Shown in pieces: positions 9,567 to 21,990 of a stretch of DNA of 64,000 nucleotides. The position numbers were made by a program, and so were the translations under genes. How positions within the stretch are numbered: the stretch's first letter is position 1; each line of letters starts with the position of its first letter. The stretch comes from Galeopsis tetrahit (lineage: Eukaryota > Streptophyta > Magnoliopsida > Lamiales > Lamiaceae). Where the stretch lies: the NCBI GenBank assembly GCA_963675135.1, contig OY776134.1, positions 54,455,740 to 54,519,739 on the forward strand, read 5' to 3'. The notes beneath the pieces were generated by a model. The model was not told the origin of the DNA. It saw only the letters and a list, made by a program, of their open reading frames with translations, and made no database searches.

Positions 9567-11128
9567 CTAGAAATAACACTGAATTGGCACAGCCAGAAGA
9601 GGATTTTTCCTATGAAGGCTAATACCAGGGCTTTCTTCAAAGTCCAAATCCTCCCCTTTGATTCCATTAGGCACTCCCCAATCAAATTTCTGCACAAGAT
9701 TCGCTAACACGAGTTCAACGCTCGCCATTCCAAATGAAGTTCCAGGGCAGCGTCTTCTCCCAACCCCGAACGGGATCATCTCAGAATCTAGTCCCTTAAA
9801 GTCAGTTGAACGACTCAAGAATCTTTCAGGGTGAAACTTCTCAGGTTCATCCCAAGAAGCAGGATCTCTTCCAACTGCCCAAACATTGATAAGCACCATT
9901 GTTCCAGCTGCAATATCGTAGCCCATGATCTTGACATCTTCGTGTGGCTCTCGTGCCAACAATGGGAGGGGAGGATGGCAACGAAGAGTTTCCTTGATCA
10001 CAGCTTTCAAAAACTGCATTTTCTCCAAGTCTTGATCCATTATATCATCCTGTTTTCCATTTAGAACTTCCCTCACCTCATCCTGCAATTTCTTCATGAT
10101 TATCGGGTTCCTGAGGAGTTGTGTCATCGCCCATTCTAGAGTCGCAAACATAGTATCAGTTCCTGCAATAAGCACATCCTGCAGCTCATGCAAATAGAAC
10201 AGAAAATCAAAGGCCTACATAACATTTTTTGAAAAATATCCAATTATTTCAAAAACAAAAATGGCCTAACCAGAATTATTGCTTTGACACTAAGTCTATC
10301 AATGGAGATATTATCCCCATATACTTTGAGCAAAATATCAAGAAAATTAATATCTGTGATTGCATCCTTAGCACGAGCATTGATCAGGTGCTCGTGCTCC
10401 TCAATTATCTGCTCCAAGAAGCAATCAAATTCTCTGGAAACTTTGTCAACTCTGCAGTTGAAGCCATTAACACGATTAATCCACGAAAGGAAGGGAATAT
10501 ATTCTCCAATATTAAAACTGGCCAGGAGATACATAATTTCCCTGACAAGCACAAAAAGTTTCTTGCCATCTTCCCCTCCGCTGTACTTCCTTCCAAAAGC
10601 TGATCTGCAGATGACATCATTGGTTAGTGATATAAACAAGTCACTCAAGTTCACAGGCGAGCAGGACGAAGAAAAAGATTTGATTTTTTCCATCAAAAGC
10701 CCTGTTTCTTCCTCCCTAATGGTTCGGAAAGATTGGACCCTTTTGTTAGTCAGAAGCTCGAGAACACAAATGCTCTTCAATTTCCTCCAATATTCACCAT
10801 AGGGTGCAGCTGATATGGTCCTCATGTCGTACAGAAGTCGCCTTGGTGTTTTGGATATAGGCTTATTGGCAAAGTTGAGATCATGTGTTTTCAAGATCTC
10901 AGTAGCTGCATCAGCTGATTGAACAATGATCACCGGCTTACTCCCAAAGTGGAGAAGCATGATTGGTCCGTGTTTCGTAGCTAAAGAGTGGAATGAGCGG
11001 TGTGTCAATGGGCTCAACTGGTGAAGATTTCCCAGGATTGGTAGCTTCTTCTTGTTTACATTTTTCTCACTGATAATCCAAACCAGAAATAATAATAATA
11101 AAGTGATGACAAGAAACAAAAGAAACAT
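9567..11128 (-). CDS. Cytochrome P450, CYP71 clan (CYP71A-like)
   Basis: Two exons: 11128-10271 (286 codons) and 10178-9567 (203 codons plus TAG), joined in phase 0 by a GT-AG intron at the conserved CYP71 position just before the I-helix. The product has 489 residues. An N-terminal membrane anchor (MFLLFLVITLLLLFLVWII) places it on the ER. Landmarks are KLPILGNLHQL, WRKLKSIC (C-helix), AGTDTM (I-helix oxygen-binding motif, normally ending TT or TS), KETLR (ExxR), FHPERF (PERF) and PFGVGRRRCPG with the haem cysteine. CYP71 enzymes oxidise terpenoids, phenolics or nitrogenous defence compounds with NADPH-P450 reductase; the substrate cannot be told. Oddities: the proline-rich hinge PPSPP before LPILGN is replaced by NVNKKK, and the I-helix has Met in place of the second Thr. 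Confidence 0.95.
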
Positions 11129-11510
11129 GTCACTTTGTTGGTAAATGGTAATGGAAATGGAAATTCAACAGCTTGTGCATGTGATTAAGACAACAAACAT
11201 GTATGTTTCAAAGGTTTTGGATAACTGCTATATCAGCTGTAATCGCCAGCCAAATTGAGTACTAGTATATAATCTCGGGTCAACTTGATATACCGTAATT
11301 TTTTATATGCTTGCAAGTTGCAACTCGTATAATACTACAACACTCCACCAAAGAATTTTTCAAACATTAACTTAACTATATTTGTAAGAACATGCTTTCC
11401 AGTCGAGTCAAAATTACTTGTAATTAATTGTTGGCAACACCCTGTCACTTGTCACAACGTGATATTCTGTTGCGTATCTATTGACTTAATCTCTTGCATA
11501 ATTTTATAAG
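11129..11510. other. Upstream region of the P450 gene
   Basis: This should contain the P450 promoter. No TATA box stands out clearly from the AT-rich background. Confidence 0.4.
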
Positions 11511-11738
11511 GGGTTGGTCTACTATGGACTCGAGTGCATGTTGTGCACCTAGTCATGGTGCACTTTTCACTTTAGTGACTTACACTTTTCTTTTCAATTA
11601 TTAAACTGTATAATAATATTTTTAGTTATAGTGACTTACACTTTTTAGTAATATTGTATTGTACTTTTCAGTTTAATAACTTACACTTTTCTTTAGACTG
11701 GGTGCACAACATGCACTCGAGTCATACTAGACAAAACC
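11511..11738. mobile_element. MITE with Mutator-type 9-bp target duplication
   Basis: The left end GGGTTGGTCTACTATGGACT and the right end, which in reverse complement reads GGTTTTGTCTAGTATGACTC, form inverted repeats that continue through CGAGTGCATGTTGTGCACC. TTTTATAAG (11502-11510) and TTTTATGAG (11739-11747) form a 9-bp flanking repeat with one difference. The interior contains GTGACTTACACTTTTTAGTAA, which closely resembles the 46-bp minisatellite unit at 56.6-57.3 kb. Confidence 0.7.
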
Positions 11739-11747
11739 TTTTATGAG

Positions 11748-12662
11748 AATTCATTTCTCATCCATCACGACTTATCTTTTAAGAGAAAATTACAAACCTT
11801 TAACTACAGCGAAAATTGTCCGTCATGTTATGTTAAGGGGTAACAAATAACAATGTATATATGCCTCACCGTTACCAATTTTTCACAATTTATGCTCAAA
11901 TTCCTCCACCTTTTTATCCACTATTGCCTCCATTTTCCATGGTAATATTGGATTAGGTCGAGTGATGTATCAAATCAGAATTCATATGTCTCTTCAAGCC
12001 CGTCAATTTAGTACCTCCAATTACTTGTTCTCGTACATGTCAAGTGTGAATCATAAGACAGCATTTCCAAAGGTGTAGACAGTAACTGATAGCACATATA
12101 GCCCCCAAGGATCACATTCACATGACTCATTAACAATAAATAATAAACAGAATTAACATTAATTGATTTAATATATGCCATAAAATAGCTCCAAGAAGCC
12201 CTTATTCTTCTTCTAAGATTTAAGATCCAGTATGCATAGGCCACCATCAGTTACTAGACCCATCTATGAAAGTATATACCCCGACATAGATATATTCTTC
12301 TCATCAGTTTATATTTGGACCACATTCTTCGTTCGTGTACTTTTAGCTTGTTTTATTGGTTCTGCTGTATAATGGCTGAATCCTGAATGTAAAATATATG
12401 TATAAGTAAATCCTAGATTTAATGAGTGAACGTTGTCCTTTCAAGTATACAAAGCTTTAAAACTAAAAACTAAACATACAGCAATGGAAGAGCATTTTTA
12501 TCATAACTACTGTTACATATTTGGGATTGAAAGAATCCCTCACTTTACAAAATGCTACTGCATTTCTGACATTCATTCCACAAAATGCTGTGCTATTGAA
12601 CAATTGGGCAAGTCTTTACATTAAAAGAGTGATCATATGATGGAAAGAGAGATTATCAAAAT
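11748..12662. other. Intergenic DNA between P450 and PCH2
   Basis: No gene is recognised. The right part should hold the 3' UTR of the PCH2 gene; AATAAA-like signals occur by chance in this AT-rich DNA. Confidence 0.45.
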
Positions 12663-15600
12663 TCAGTCGAGTGTCTCAGAACGCTCTCTTGTAGCTGTTT
12701 CAATCATCTTACGCAAGAATGTTCCAGGTTCTGAACCAGATGAATTTGCAAGGGTTGCATGTGTCAAAAACGGAAGTTTTCTCAATGATCGCCCACTCAA
12801 TCCCTGAAGAGAGCATAGTTCAGCAATAAAAAAGCATCTAAATCACTTAATTCAGCTGAGATATTAATGATATAGTATAAATTAATACATTTGAAAGAGC
12901 AAATGTAAACTTACCTCACAAGCTTCTGCAGCTGCAAGCAACTGTTTACCAACATTAAATGATGCTGCAGCCTCAGGGGTTACAGCTGAATTAGGTTGCT
13001 CTCTCAGACATGTAAAACTTGGAATTAAAAAGTTATCACTACCCTGCATGTTCATCACAACATTTTCAGCTATTTCTCTTTTGACAGCCTACACAGCACG
13101 AGCATTGATAGTTGAAACAAATACCTGAAACTCAGAATTTGATAGAATTCCAGTCCTCAAAAGCTCCGCTAGGCAAGATCTTAGAATCTCATATCGTGCT
13201 TGGAGAGTTGGAGGTCCAACGTATGCTTTTATATCAGCTCGATCAACAAATGCTATATCTGCAAACAAATGATGTTAAATTAGTAATTTATTATGCCTTT
13301 TGTAAAAGAGTTTCACGAGGAAGGAGCACAGAAAGGGCATGTACGATTAAGAATCCATCAAAAAGAACTTTAAAAGAAATTCTAGTGACATCTGAGAAAG
13401 TTGACAATGAAAAGAAATGACCTAAAAAAAGAAAAAACAGAACCTCAAGAAACCGGAAAAATTTTAGCCTTCCGAGAGTTTATATACCAATACTTGAATT
13501 TAGTCTCTTGACCATTTAATCCCAGCCAGCTAGAAAGCGAGTGACCAAATCACTGTCAAATCTCTGTAACCATAGGACACTGGACACTAGATTCTTGCAT
13601 TCATCCTAGCATTATGTGGAGTAATTACTTCTTACAATCAGACTAACAGGGGTATGGATTGAATTCTTCATAACTTTTTCTAAACCAACAGCATCACCAT
13701 ATCCTTTGTCATTGTCTCAACATGATGAAGCAAATTGCTTAGAAGTAGATTATGCCCAGTGGCTGTGTTCTTTTCATATTTAATTCTTGGAACTAGGAGA
13801 CTAGGAGTTTATCACTTATTATGCATTAAAAGGAACTTAATGAGTACAGTTGATGCTGAAACCAGTGCAACCATACTATGGCCAGTCAATCCCCCAGACT
13901 CCACAAAAAAAAAAAAAAGTCAATTTATTTCAGAGCCATAACAGAGAACAAAAGGATGTTTTCTACGAAGAAATATGGCATAAGTTGTTAAACAGGATTG
14001 GAAGTTGTCGAACATTAAAACACCAGAAACTCATAAAACTCATATCTTACCAATGGCAGCAGTTATGTTTGACGTAGTTAGAATTATTACATTAGGTGAG
14101 GATTTCAACTTGTCCATCTGGGTCAGCAGAGCATTGACAACCTGGAAGAGCACATCTTAGTTCTCTCAAGTGAGAAGCAGGCACATTCAATAACCCGAGA
14201 TTGTTCCATTCAGATCAAGATTTATACCCTTATAGAATCTGAAGGCTCAGACCCAGATAAAGCAGCCTTCCTGGCAGCAGCGAGGCTTTCAACTTCATCT
14301 ACACAAGTTGTTCGACAAAGCATTATGCCAGGATATATCCAGTCGTACCAGCACAAATAGAAAATATCTCATCAAAATTCTCACCAATCAAGACAAATAC
14401 CAGATTGTTTTCTTCCTCCACCATTTCTTGTATTTTGGAGAAAAGCTTTGCAACCTAAAATTGCAAGTTCAAATCAAAATCACGTTGATTTGGGCAAGGA
14501 TAGTGCCAAATTAGTTCTTGACCAAGTACGTGAACTTAGAAGATTGCATCAGCAGTAGCATACAACTAGTCTGAGAATGCATATGAAATAATAGTAATCC
14601 TTGCAAATACATAGCATATGTAAAAAGTTGGTTTTAATTATATGTATGCTTAAGTATCTGATTAGAGATGGTTTTCTGGATTCATAAATATGTAAGATAT
14701 TAAGATCATAGAAGAGATATGGGCATTGTTTGTTGAAACCCCAGCTCGTTCCTTATTGCCATAAAAGTTAAATATATCTGAGAAAGCAATAAATTTAAGT
14801 TGAACAGTAAAGGGAGAGCTGATGGAGCAAAATCTCCTTCCATAATATAGATTTCCAGCACTCACCAGCTTGCCACTTTCAGAAAACCATTTACTGAACA
14901 AAGAATGCGCATTAACCTCAATCAGCTGGCTTTGCGGGTACCTGATTTGGGAACAATAGCCAAGTGGAAAATTGTCATGCAAATGAACATCAGATAAAAT
15001 AGATGAGCAACAGGACTAGTTACAGTCGTAAACCTTGAGCTAAAGCGTATTGAGAGTTTTTGGGCCAATGCTTTGCATAAGGACGTCTTGCCTGTGCCTG
15101 GAGGTCCATGCAGAAGAACGATGCTGTACAACATTCAAAGATACATCAGCAAGTCATAGAGATACAACTTGGATTGGAACTTCGAAGGAACTGAGTAATA
15201 TATGAATGATTATATGTGTATGGATCTAGAAGAACACAAGAAAGAATACATTAAATCATTGTGAAAGCTTAAGACATTAATGCTTTTCTGCCATTAATCA
15301 GCAACATAAAAGAGGATGGCTTTCTGACGCCTTGCATTCAATCAAGTAGAAATTGGATGTGGAAGCTGTGTATAATGGATTCAGCAAAACTCACCGATTC
15401 CATGAAACAAGGACAGGATTTACACCCTTTTCAGTGAAAAGCAAAGCACTTTCTGCATATCGTAGTAACCTCTGTTTGAGACCAGAATCATATATTAAGC
15501 TGCAGAAAAGAATAAACCATGCCTTTGAGTTCCTATTTTCATCTGTGCTAAAAATGGATATTGTAAACAAACCTTTCCCACAGGCTGTCAAATTCTTTTG

Positions 15601-16827
15601 CAGGAAGAATCCATTCGTTGAAACTAGCAAGTTGGCCATCGTTACTTAACTCTTCGCATGGCCCTTCCTCACTGAGCTGAAAAGTGAAAATATGTAGCAT
15701 AAAAAGCAACAATATATATCAATTGGTCAAATTAACTATGTACATCACCAAACATGCAAAGGTATTCATCTCTTGGTGTATTAGTATTTCAATAGGATCT
15801 TTTTTAAGCTTAATTTCTCTCAGTCTTTCACACCCAAAAAAAAGATTTAAAATTACAGATAAGGAAGCCTACATATACAAAATAAGCCAAGAAAATTAGC
15901 GCCATGAGTGGCAAAACTGACCTGGAAAACGTGCACAATAGGTTTGACTTGCCAGAATAAAAGGATATCGTGCTTTTCCACCCAAACATCTATATATCAG
16001 CAAAAGAGTCATACAGGATATATTATATATGAACTGAAGTGTTATACACGACAACAGTTTACACTATTCGGATGAAACAAACAAGAAAGTGTATGCAGAA
16101 TTGTTAACATCATTTCTAGGCCTCTTTTCGGACGAAGGGAAACAGGAATCAAAAAATAGAGTACCTGAATCGCATATGCATATCCGATGTACATTATCCA
16201 CAAGAAAATTATCATCGAGTGGAACTGGGATTGGACCATCTGCATAGCTCATGCTTCTCTTTTCCAGCATTCTATGTAGGAACCACAAATTAATTACTCC
16301 TTTTTATTAATCATCAAACCCGAAGACTAAAACCCCAGAAATTACAAAAATAAACAATTTTATCATATTAAGACGGCAACAAACGCAAACCGTGTATATG
16401 TGGTATTGTAACTTTACCTTTCCACTGCTGAGCGAACATCATCGACCCGTGCTGTGCTAGATGGTTTCAGTAAAACCTCAACTGTGGAAAAATTCGGGGT
16501 CAAATTAAAAAAAAAAATGAATAACACAGAGACACACACATCGCTGATGTACTCGGAGGATATATCAAAAAATTGAGCTTCCAATAACCACCCCTCCGGG
16601 GGGTGGGGACTCTAGTTGTACAAAGAAATAAAAAGAGTTGACATACACGCAACTACGCCTGTACCTGAAACGAGGACTTTCTCTTCGTTTGTCAATGGAG
16701 GGGGCGGTGGCGGCGCACATGGCGGAGCTGGTGGCTCAAAAACGATGGCTTCCAGCTCTGGTGCATTGCATTCTGTGGGATTCGAGACGGAAATATCCAT
16801 CGGAGCACTCATTTCAGTAGCAGACAT
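12663..16827 (-). CDS. PCH2: PCH2/TRIP13 AAA+ ATPase (pachytene checkpoint protein 2 homologue)
   Basis: Fourteen exons, all with GT-AG introns: 16827-16665, 16481-16418, 16271-16165, 15989-15922, 15676-15573, 15499-15395, 15123-15034, 14941-14866, 14454-14385, 14298-14228, 14141-14051, 13258-13125, 13088-12915 and 12803-12663. They sum to 1458 bases, 485 residues, with no break. Motifs: Walker A GPPGTGKT, then VNAHSLFSKWFSESGKL, Walker B LVFVLIDEVESL, sensor 1 IILTTSN, and the closing block GLSGRSLRKLPFLTHATLAN, all diagnostic of TRIP13. In meiosis the hexamer remodels HORMA-domain proteins (ASY1 in plants) on chromosome axes, with COMET as adaptor; it also acts on MAD2. The N-terminus holds PPAPPCAPPPPPP. 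The frame stays open upstream to an ATG at 16956; the start at 16827 (MSATEMSAPMDI) is preferred because the added 43 residues look like leader sequence, but the longer form is possible. Confidence 0.95.
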
Positions 16828-18385
16828 CACATAAAATCGGTGATTTTGAGCGAGGAAAATCGATTGCCCAAAGCCCCAAACCCTAGCTGAAATGGTGGGT
16901 TTTAATTTGAAATTTAGCGCGGGAAGAAGAAAACTACGGGTCAGTCTCAGATACAATTTGCACCCAAATTTGATTAAATACTGCTACATTTTCAAATTCA
17001 ATTTGTCAAATTCGATCCAATTTACTTTATTTTCTAAATAAAAAATAGTAAATGAATACTAAATGAAAGGCATTATCATGAAAAAACATAAGAGTGTTTT
17101 TTAAAAATAAAATCATTTCCGAGGTACTTTTGAATTTATAAATAAAATTAATCAAATTTAACGAAATTAAAATGTACTCCAATAATATTAATTCTGTATA
17201 CCCTACTTTTACTTTATTGTAATATTATTAATTATATATATATGTGTTAGGTAGGTTGATCATTTTTATTCAATTGCAACATGTACTGTACGAAATTAAT
17301 CAATTTGCAATCGGATAAAAATAATTACAGAGGTTACAAATTGGTAAAATGGTCAAGTAGATAAACAAAACATAACATAACTTAAGAATGTATAGAGTTA
17401 ATATTATTTGAATTGTGTATTTTACTATTTTATCTATCTGTAACTTGTACAATTTAATTTATCTAATTGCAATTTATATTATACGAACTTGATATACTGC
17501 AATAGAATAAAAAAAAAATTATACAGGTTGCAAATTGATAAAAATGTATAGTACATTTTGCAAATTGAAACTCTTTTTAAATTTTTTAAAACTCTTTTAA
17601 CTTTTTAAAAAAGGAATTCACATGATTATTATTATTATGCATTTAAATTACATATATGTATTTCGTTGAATTTACAAGTAGTAGAACATGCGTTTTAATG
17701 TCACACATTGGTCAAACCTCAAAAATGAATACTTAATTCAGAGAGAAATATATTGGCATGCTTCTATCAATCCATGTTCCTATGACATATATTAGGGAAT
17801 TAATTCTGGCACAATTTTTTTTTTTACAATTTTGACGCCTATCAATTTCTTAAACATTTTTTATTGAATGCATAATATATTACTCTCGATCTTATTTTAA
17901 TTTTTCTAGTTTAATAAATATATTCAAGTTGTTTATAAGTTTTAATTTTAAATTAAACCAACAAATCACCGGGTGTTTTAACATAGTATTTAGCATGAGC
18001 ATAATGTTGTATGTTGGGAAGGGAGACGTACTATTCGATCCCTCTAAAGTTGTAACTGAAATTGTCAACTACCAACTCCATTGATCTACTTTAGCACATG
18101 CTTTGTGTGATCTCTAATTTTGCTAGTTTTGTCAAGATAAAATGTTGTTATGAGACAAGTGACGCCGCGACCGGTCGTCGAATGGTGATCCGCGATGACA
18201 TGGGTATTTTTATTGCTTGCCAATCAATCTTATATATTCGTTCTGAAGTAGAAATTATAGATATTCATGAAGTCCTCTATCTCATTATTAAAGAATTTGA
18301 GTTTAAATAAAGTGCACAAATGTGAAAACGGGTGCGAAGAGAGTCGTGGATGCACAACCAAGAAGACATAACTTTTGAAAATGGG
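16828..18385. other. AT-rich intergenic DNA upstream of PCH2
   Basis: This includes the PCH2 5' flank. At 17270-17580 a stretch with repeated TTGCAAATTGATAAAA-like and ATTACAGAGGTTACAAATTG words looks like a decayed tandem or inverted repeat. No gene is recognised. Confidence 0.45.
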
Positions 18386-18395
18386 GTAACTATTA

Positions 18396-18988
18396 GAGGT
18401 GGGAATGGGCCAGACTACCCGACAGGGCCTACGGCTCGGCCTATTAAAGTTCGGCTTGACTCGACTCGTTTAATAAACAAGTCGGGCTCAAACTTTTTTT
18501 TAAGCCTATTTAGTTAAATAGGTCGAGCTCAAACCTTTTTCTAAGCCTAATAGGCTGGCCTATTTAACTTTATCTATATATAAATATATAATATATGTGA
18601 TAATTAAATATAGTAAGGAAGGTTAGTAATACTACTACATAATTATATTTTCCTTTGTAATAATTGACAAAAATATTTGAATTTTTTTTTTTAAACATTT
18701 GATAAAGTTGTTATTGCTTTATTTCTTCATTTTAAGATTTAAAGAGTCGATTTTATGATTTGACGATAATAAGATATTGTAGGATTTTTTGTTTAAAATG
18801 CTATAATATAACTAAAAAGACCTTTAAAAGGCTTTCGGACCAAACTTATTTAGTAAAAATGTAAGGCTTAAGCCTTTAAAAAAAAGCTCGTGGTAGGCCA
18901 TAGGTCAGACTTGGGCCTAAGAATTATGTAACAGGTCAGGCTTTTTTTTTTATAAAGTCTACCCAGGCCTGGTCCATTCCCACCCCTA
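18396..18988. mobile_element. TIR element with 10-bp target duplication, 593 bp
   Basis: The left end GAGGTGGGAATGGGCCAGAC and the right end CTGGTCCATTCCCACCCCTA are inverted. The perfect 10-bp direct repeat GTAACTATTA flanks the element (18386-18395 and 18989-18998). The size and duplication length fit a Mutator-like non-autonomous element, but the class is inferred. The interior has inverted blocks of GGCCTATTAAA and AAGCCTTTAAAAA and no protein. A relative of nearly the same length lies at 40833-41418. Confidence 0.82.
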
Positions 18989-18998
18989 GTAACTATTA

Positions 18999-19746
18999 AT
19001 ATCAACTTTGTGACACGTTTCATTGCTAGGACTTTAAGGTCCTTTTTCAAGTTTTATAATTAAGCTGAACCTTCAAACATTGTGAAATGTCTCCTTAATT
19101 CAATATTTTTTATTGCAATTAAATGAAAGCTGCTATCTGATTTTAAAAAGAAAAAAAAAACATGCGTTTTTTCAACAAATGTGGTTAAATAATAAAATCT
19201 CCAAATTTAAAGGAAGAAATATACTCTACCAATACTCTCATGCCAAAGCAATCATGCCAACAAAACGATAGAATTTGGGTCCCTAAACTCACAGATCGAG
19301 TTAGAGACCAGAGTGTCGTTAAAACCTTGTTTCAAAAAACCTCTGAAGGAACAAAACGCGAAGTCAAGGGAAAATGTACACTCCTCTAAACAACAATGTC
19401 TAAAGTAAACAATAATTGAAGTAAACCAAACTACAGATGTTCCATGATAACATCATCATTCTGTGTCATCCAACATATCCGGCCAACGTTTGTGAAGGGA
19501 GACCTTCATGAACTCTGAAGGGCCGGCACCGGCTGAACCAAAATTGTTTGAACCAACGATAAAGGGTTCATTGGTTGTTTCTCTAAGTGATCTATAATCC
19601 TATTTATACCTTTCCCTAATGGGAGATCGAAGGAAATAATCATCATCTGCAACACAACCATCTTGAATAGCCTCATGGATAATCAACTTGCCTCTCTTCC
19701 GTTTCCTCTCCTTATCCATGGGGGATTGCATATGCATGGCAAATTC
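18999..19746. other. Intergenic DNA, no gene recognised
   Basis: The right-hand part (about 19450-19746) is less AT-rich and probably belongs to the LINE relic that follows. Short open frames lack family features. Confidence 0.4.
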
Positions 19747-20660
19747 TTAAAAAATAAGGTTAGTCACCATAGTAGAAAGTTGACCACTAAAATTAGGAGT
19801 GTTCCTGGAATCACGCACCTCTCCACCAGAATCTGCTTTGAATGAATGTGAATTAACTTCTACATTTACTCCCTCATTAACTGTCGTAACGTCTGACCGA
19901 AATTCACGGGAACCCTCGTCAGATTCTCTCTCCCGTTGTCGGCGTCCTCCGTCCACCTTGGAAGGTCGGCGTTCAGCTGCCTTAGAGCGACACCCCCATT
20001 TTCGATCCACCACTTCACCCTCTTTGGCATTAAATATCAAATCACTAAAGTTATCCACATGGCCTAACCGCCACAAATAAAGCATAAATGGTTTAGGTGT
20101 TCATATCGGAAATTCATCGTGAACACATTCTTATTCACCTGTCTAATTTTCTTAGATCTCTTTAGTGGGCAGGTGACGCCAATAACCACCTTAAATCACA
20201 TGTGTTATTATACTCCATGAAAGTTTTTATAAAATTTCCAGTTGAGTGTCGATAGATTCTGAGAAATAGCTCATGGGCAGATCATGGGTTTGCACCCACA
20301 ATTCAACCTTATCCAACGGAACAATAAGAGGATGATTCTCCGTACGAAGTTGTTTTAAGATTAGAAGATAGGGTACAAAAGCCCACAGAGCCCCATTCAT
20401 TGCATTCTTCATGTCCAAGTGATGTGCAAACTAGCAGAGATATCTATTCTCACCCACCGATTTCACAAACAACCCCTTCCTTAGTCGCCAAAGCGTCGAC
20501 ATGCGAGTTTTCATTCCCGCAAAATTAATAGGATCCTTCGTAAGGAATCGTCCCACCAAACAGTGGTCTGGTCGAGAGTCTCAGTAGAGTTTGGTTCAAG
20601 GATTAAATCTTCCTCCTCATCAATGGGAGAGGTCTCAAAAGTGTGCATCCACATCAGGAA
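19747..20660 (-). pseudogene. LINE ORF1 relic (DUF4283 plus zinc-knuckle type)
   Basis: Minus-strand fragments in several frames match the nucleic-acid-binding ORF1 of plant LINEs. From 20560 downward there is a piece reading about LVGRFLTKDPINF, FAGMKTRMSTLWRLRKG and VGENRYLC; then LDKVELWVQTHDLPMSYFSE near 20300; then LYLWRLGHVDNFSDLIF near 20040, which corresponds to the CCHC knuckle with its cysteines lost. An arginine- and glutamate-rich tail follows. Frameshifts, stops and missing zinc ligands show that it is dead. No reverse transcriptase is nearby. Confidence 0.75.
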
Positions 20661-20810
20661 AAACAACTCTCAAACGGCGGAGAAAAAAACCCTACGATTA
20701 TTTATACGAAAGTAATAAAAAAACTCTCCTGAAATTTGTATAAGAAGATCTCATGCCAACAAAATGAAAACACGTGAAAAAGTTGCCTTAACATCCCGAG
20801 TCATAACGAC

Positions 20811-21102
20811 TAATCCCTCTGTTCAACAATAACTTTCACACTTTTTTTTCGGGACGTCCCACAATAATTTTCACACCCTTAAAATGAAAAACTCTTTATA
20901 AACTCCATCCCTATATCCTCAGTTTTGCATAAAAGACCATTACTTGTAATTCACACATACACACAAGTCAAGTATTTTCTTCACTTTCTTTATACATAAA
21001 AGTTTACATAATTACTCATCAAAACTCTAATCATCATTAGACCTTCTTAATTTATATGTCCACCTACATATGAAAGTTATGCAGGAACAGATGGAATAGT
21101 AT
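20811..21102. mobile_element. MITE, Stowaway-like ends
   Basis: The left end ATCCCTCTGTTCAACAATAA and the right end TTATGCAGGAACAGATGGAA are imperfect inverted repeats, with TA on each side. No coding capacity. Confidence 0.6.
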
Positions 21103-21250
21103 ATACTTTCTCCATTCAACGAAAGTAGGTTTTTTCTTAGTGTAGTCAAATTGTACAAATTGACTATGTAGTCAGCGCGTCGAATTGCGCCACGTGGCGT
21201 CGTATGCGTTGTATGAACCTGCTACCTGTTATACAGGTTTAAATTAATTA

Positions 21251-21522
21251 CTCCCTCCGTCCCGGAAGTGTTTGCACCACTTTGTGGGCACACTTATTAA
21301 GGAAAAAGTGTAATGAGTGGGGTGTTGAGGGGTAATTTTGTAAACTTATATGAATAAAGTAAAGAGAGTGGTTGGAATAAATGTAAAAGTAATGGCATTT
21401 TGTGTAAATATGTGAATTTTGTGAGGGTGGAGTTTATGAAAAAGTTTCCTTTTTAGAAAGTGCAAACAATTGTGGGACGGACAAATAAGGAAAGAGTGCA
21501 AACAATTATGGGACAGAGGGAG
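21251..21522. mobile_element. Stowaway-like MITE, 272 bp
   Basis: Ends CTCCCTCCGTCCCGGAAGTG and ATTATGGGACAGAGGGAG are flanked by TA/TA. The word GTGCAAACAATT near the right end is the inverse of the GTTTGCACC word near the left. Confidence 0.8.
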
Positions 21523-21689
21523 TAAATCATTTTTAAAATTGTATTTTGTTATTTACTATATTACCATTCTTTTATTAAAATTATTATATATATATATAAA
21601 GCAAAATTACTATTCTACCCTTTTTATACAAATATTATTATTATAAAAATGAAATAAATCAATCAAAAAAATAATTAAATAATAAATAT

Positions 21690-21990
21690 ATTGGAAGTAC
21701 TCACTTGCACGGTCCAACAGTCGTGCACGGTTTCATGGTCGATGCTCAGTAAACCGTGTAATCCAAACAATGTGTTGTAAGTGCTCACTTTCACGGTCCA
21801 ACAGCCGTGCACGGTCGATACTTAGTCACTCGTGTAAATCGAAACATGTACTGGAAGTACTCACTTGCACAGTCGATAGTCAATAAACCGTGCAATCCAA
21901 AAAATGTGTTGTAAGTGCTCACTTTCACAGTCCAACAGTCGTGCCTGGTTGCACGGTCGATATTCAGTAAACCGTGCAAACAAAAAAAAA
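21690..21990. repeat. Tandem repeat with alternating sub-units
   Basis: Two copies of a higher-order unit of roughly 150 bp, each made of an A half (GGAAGTACTCACTTGCACGG) and a B half (TTGTAAGTGCTCACTTTCAC). Each half is followed by variants of CCAACAGTCGTGCACGG and AGTAAACCGTGCAATCC. The CCGTGCA/TGCACGG words give local palindromes. No coding function is seen. Confidence 0.75.

Noticed and set aside
10284..10802. 172-codon plus-strand frame opposite P450 exon 1
   Set aside because: The minus strand is an unmistakable P450; the antisense frame has no domain.
16616..16834. Glycine-rich plus-strand frame opposite PCH2 exon 1
   Set aside because: Antisense of the PCH2 polyproline segment.
19799..20080. 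Plus-strand frame in the LINE ORF1 relic
   Set aside because: The minus strand carries the recognisable DUF4283/zinc-knuckle relic.
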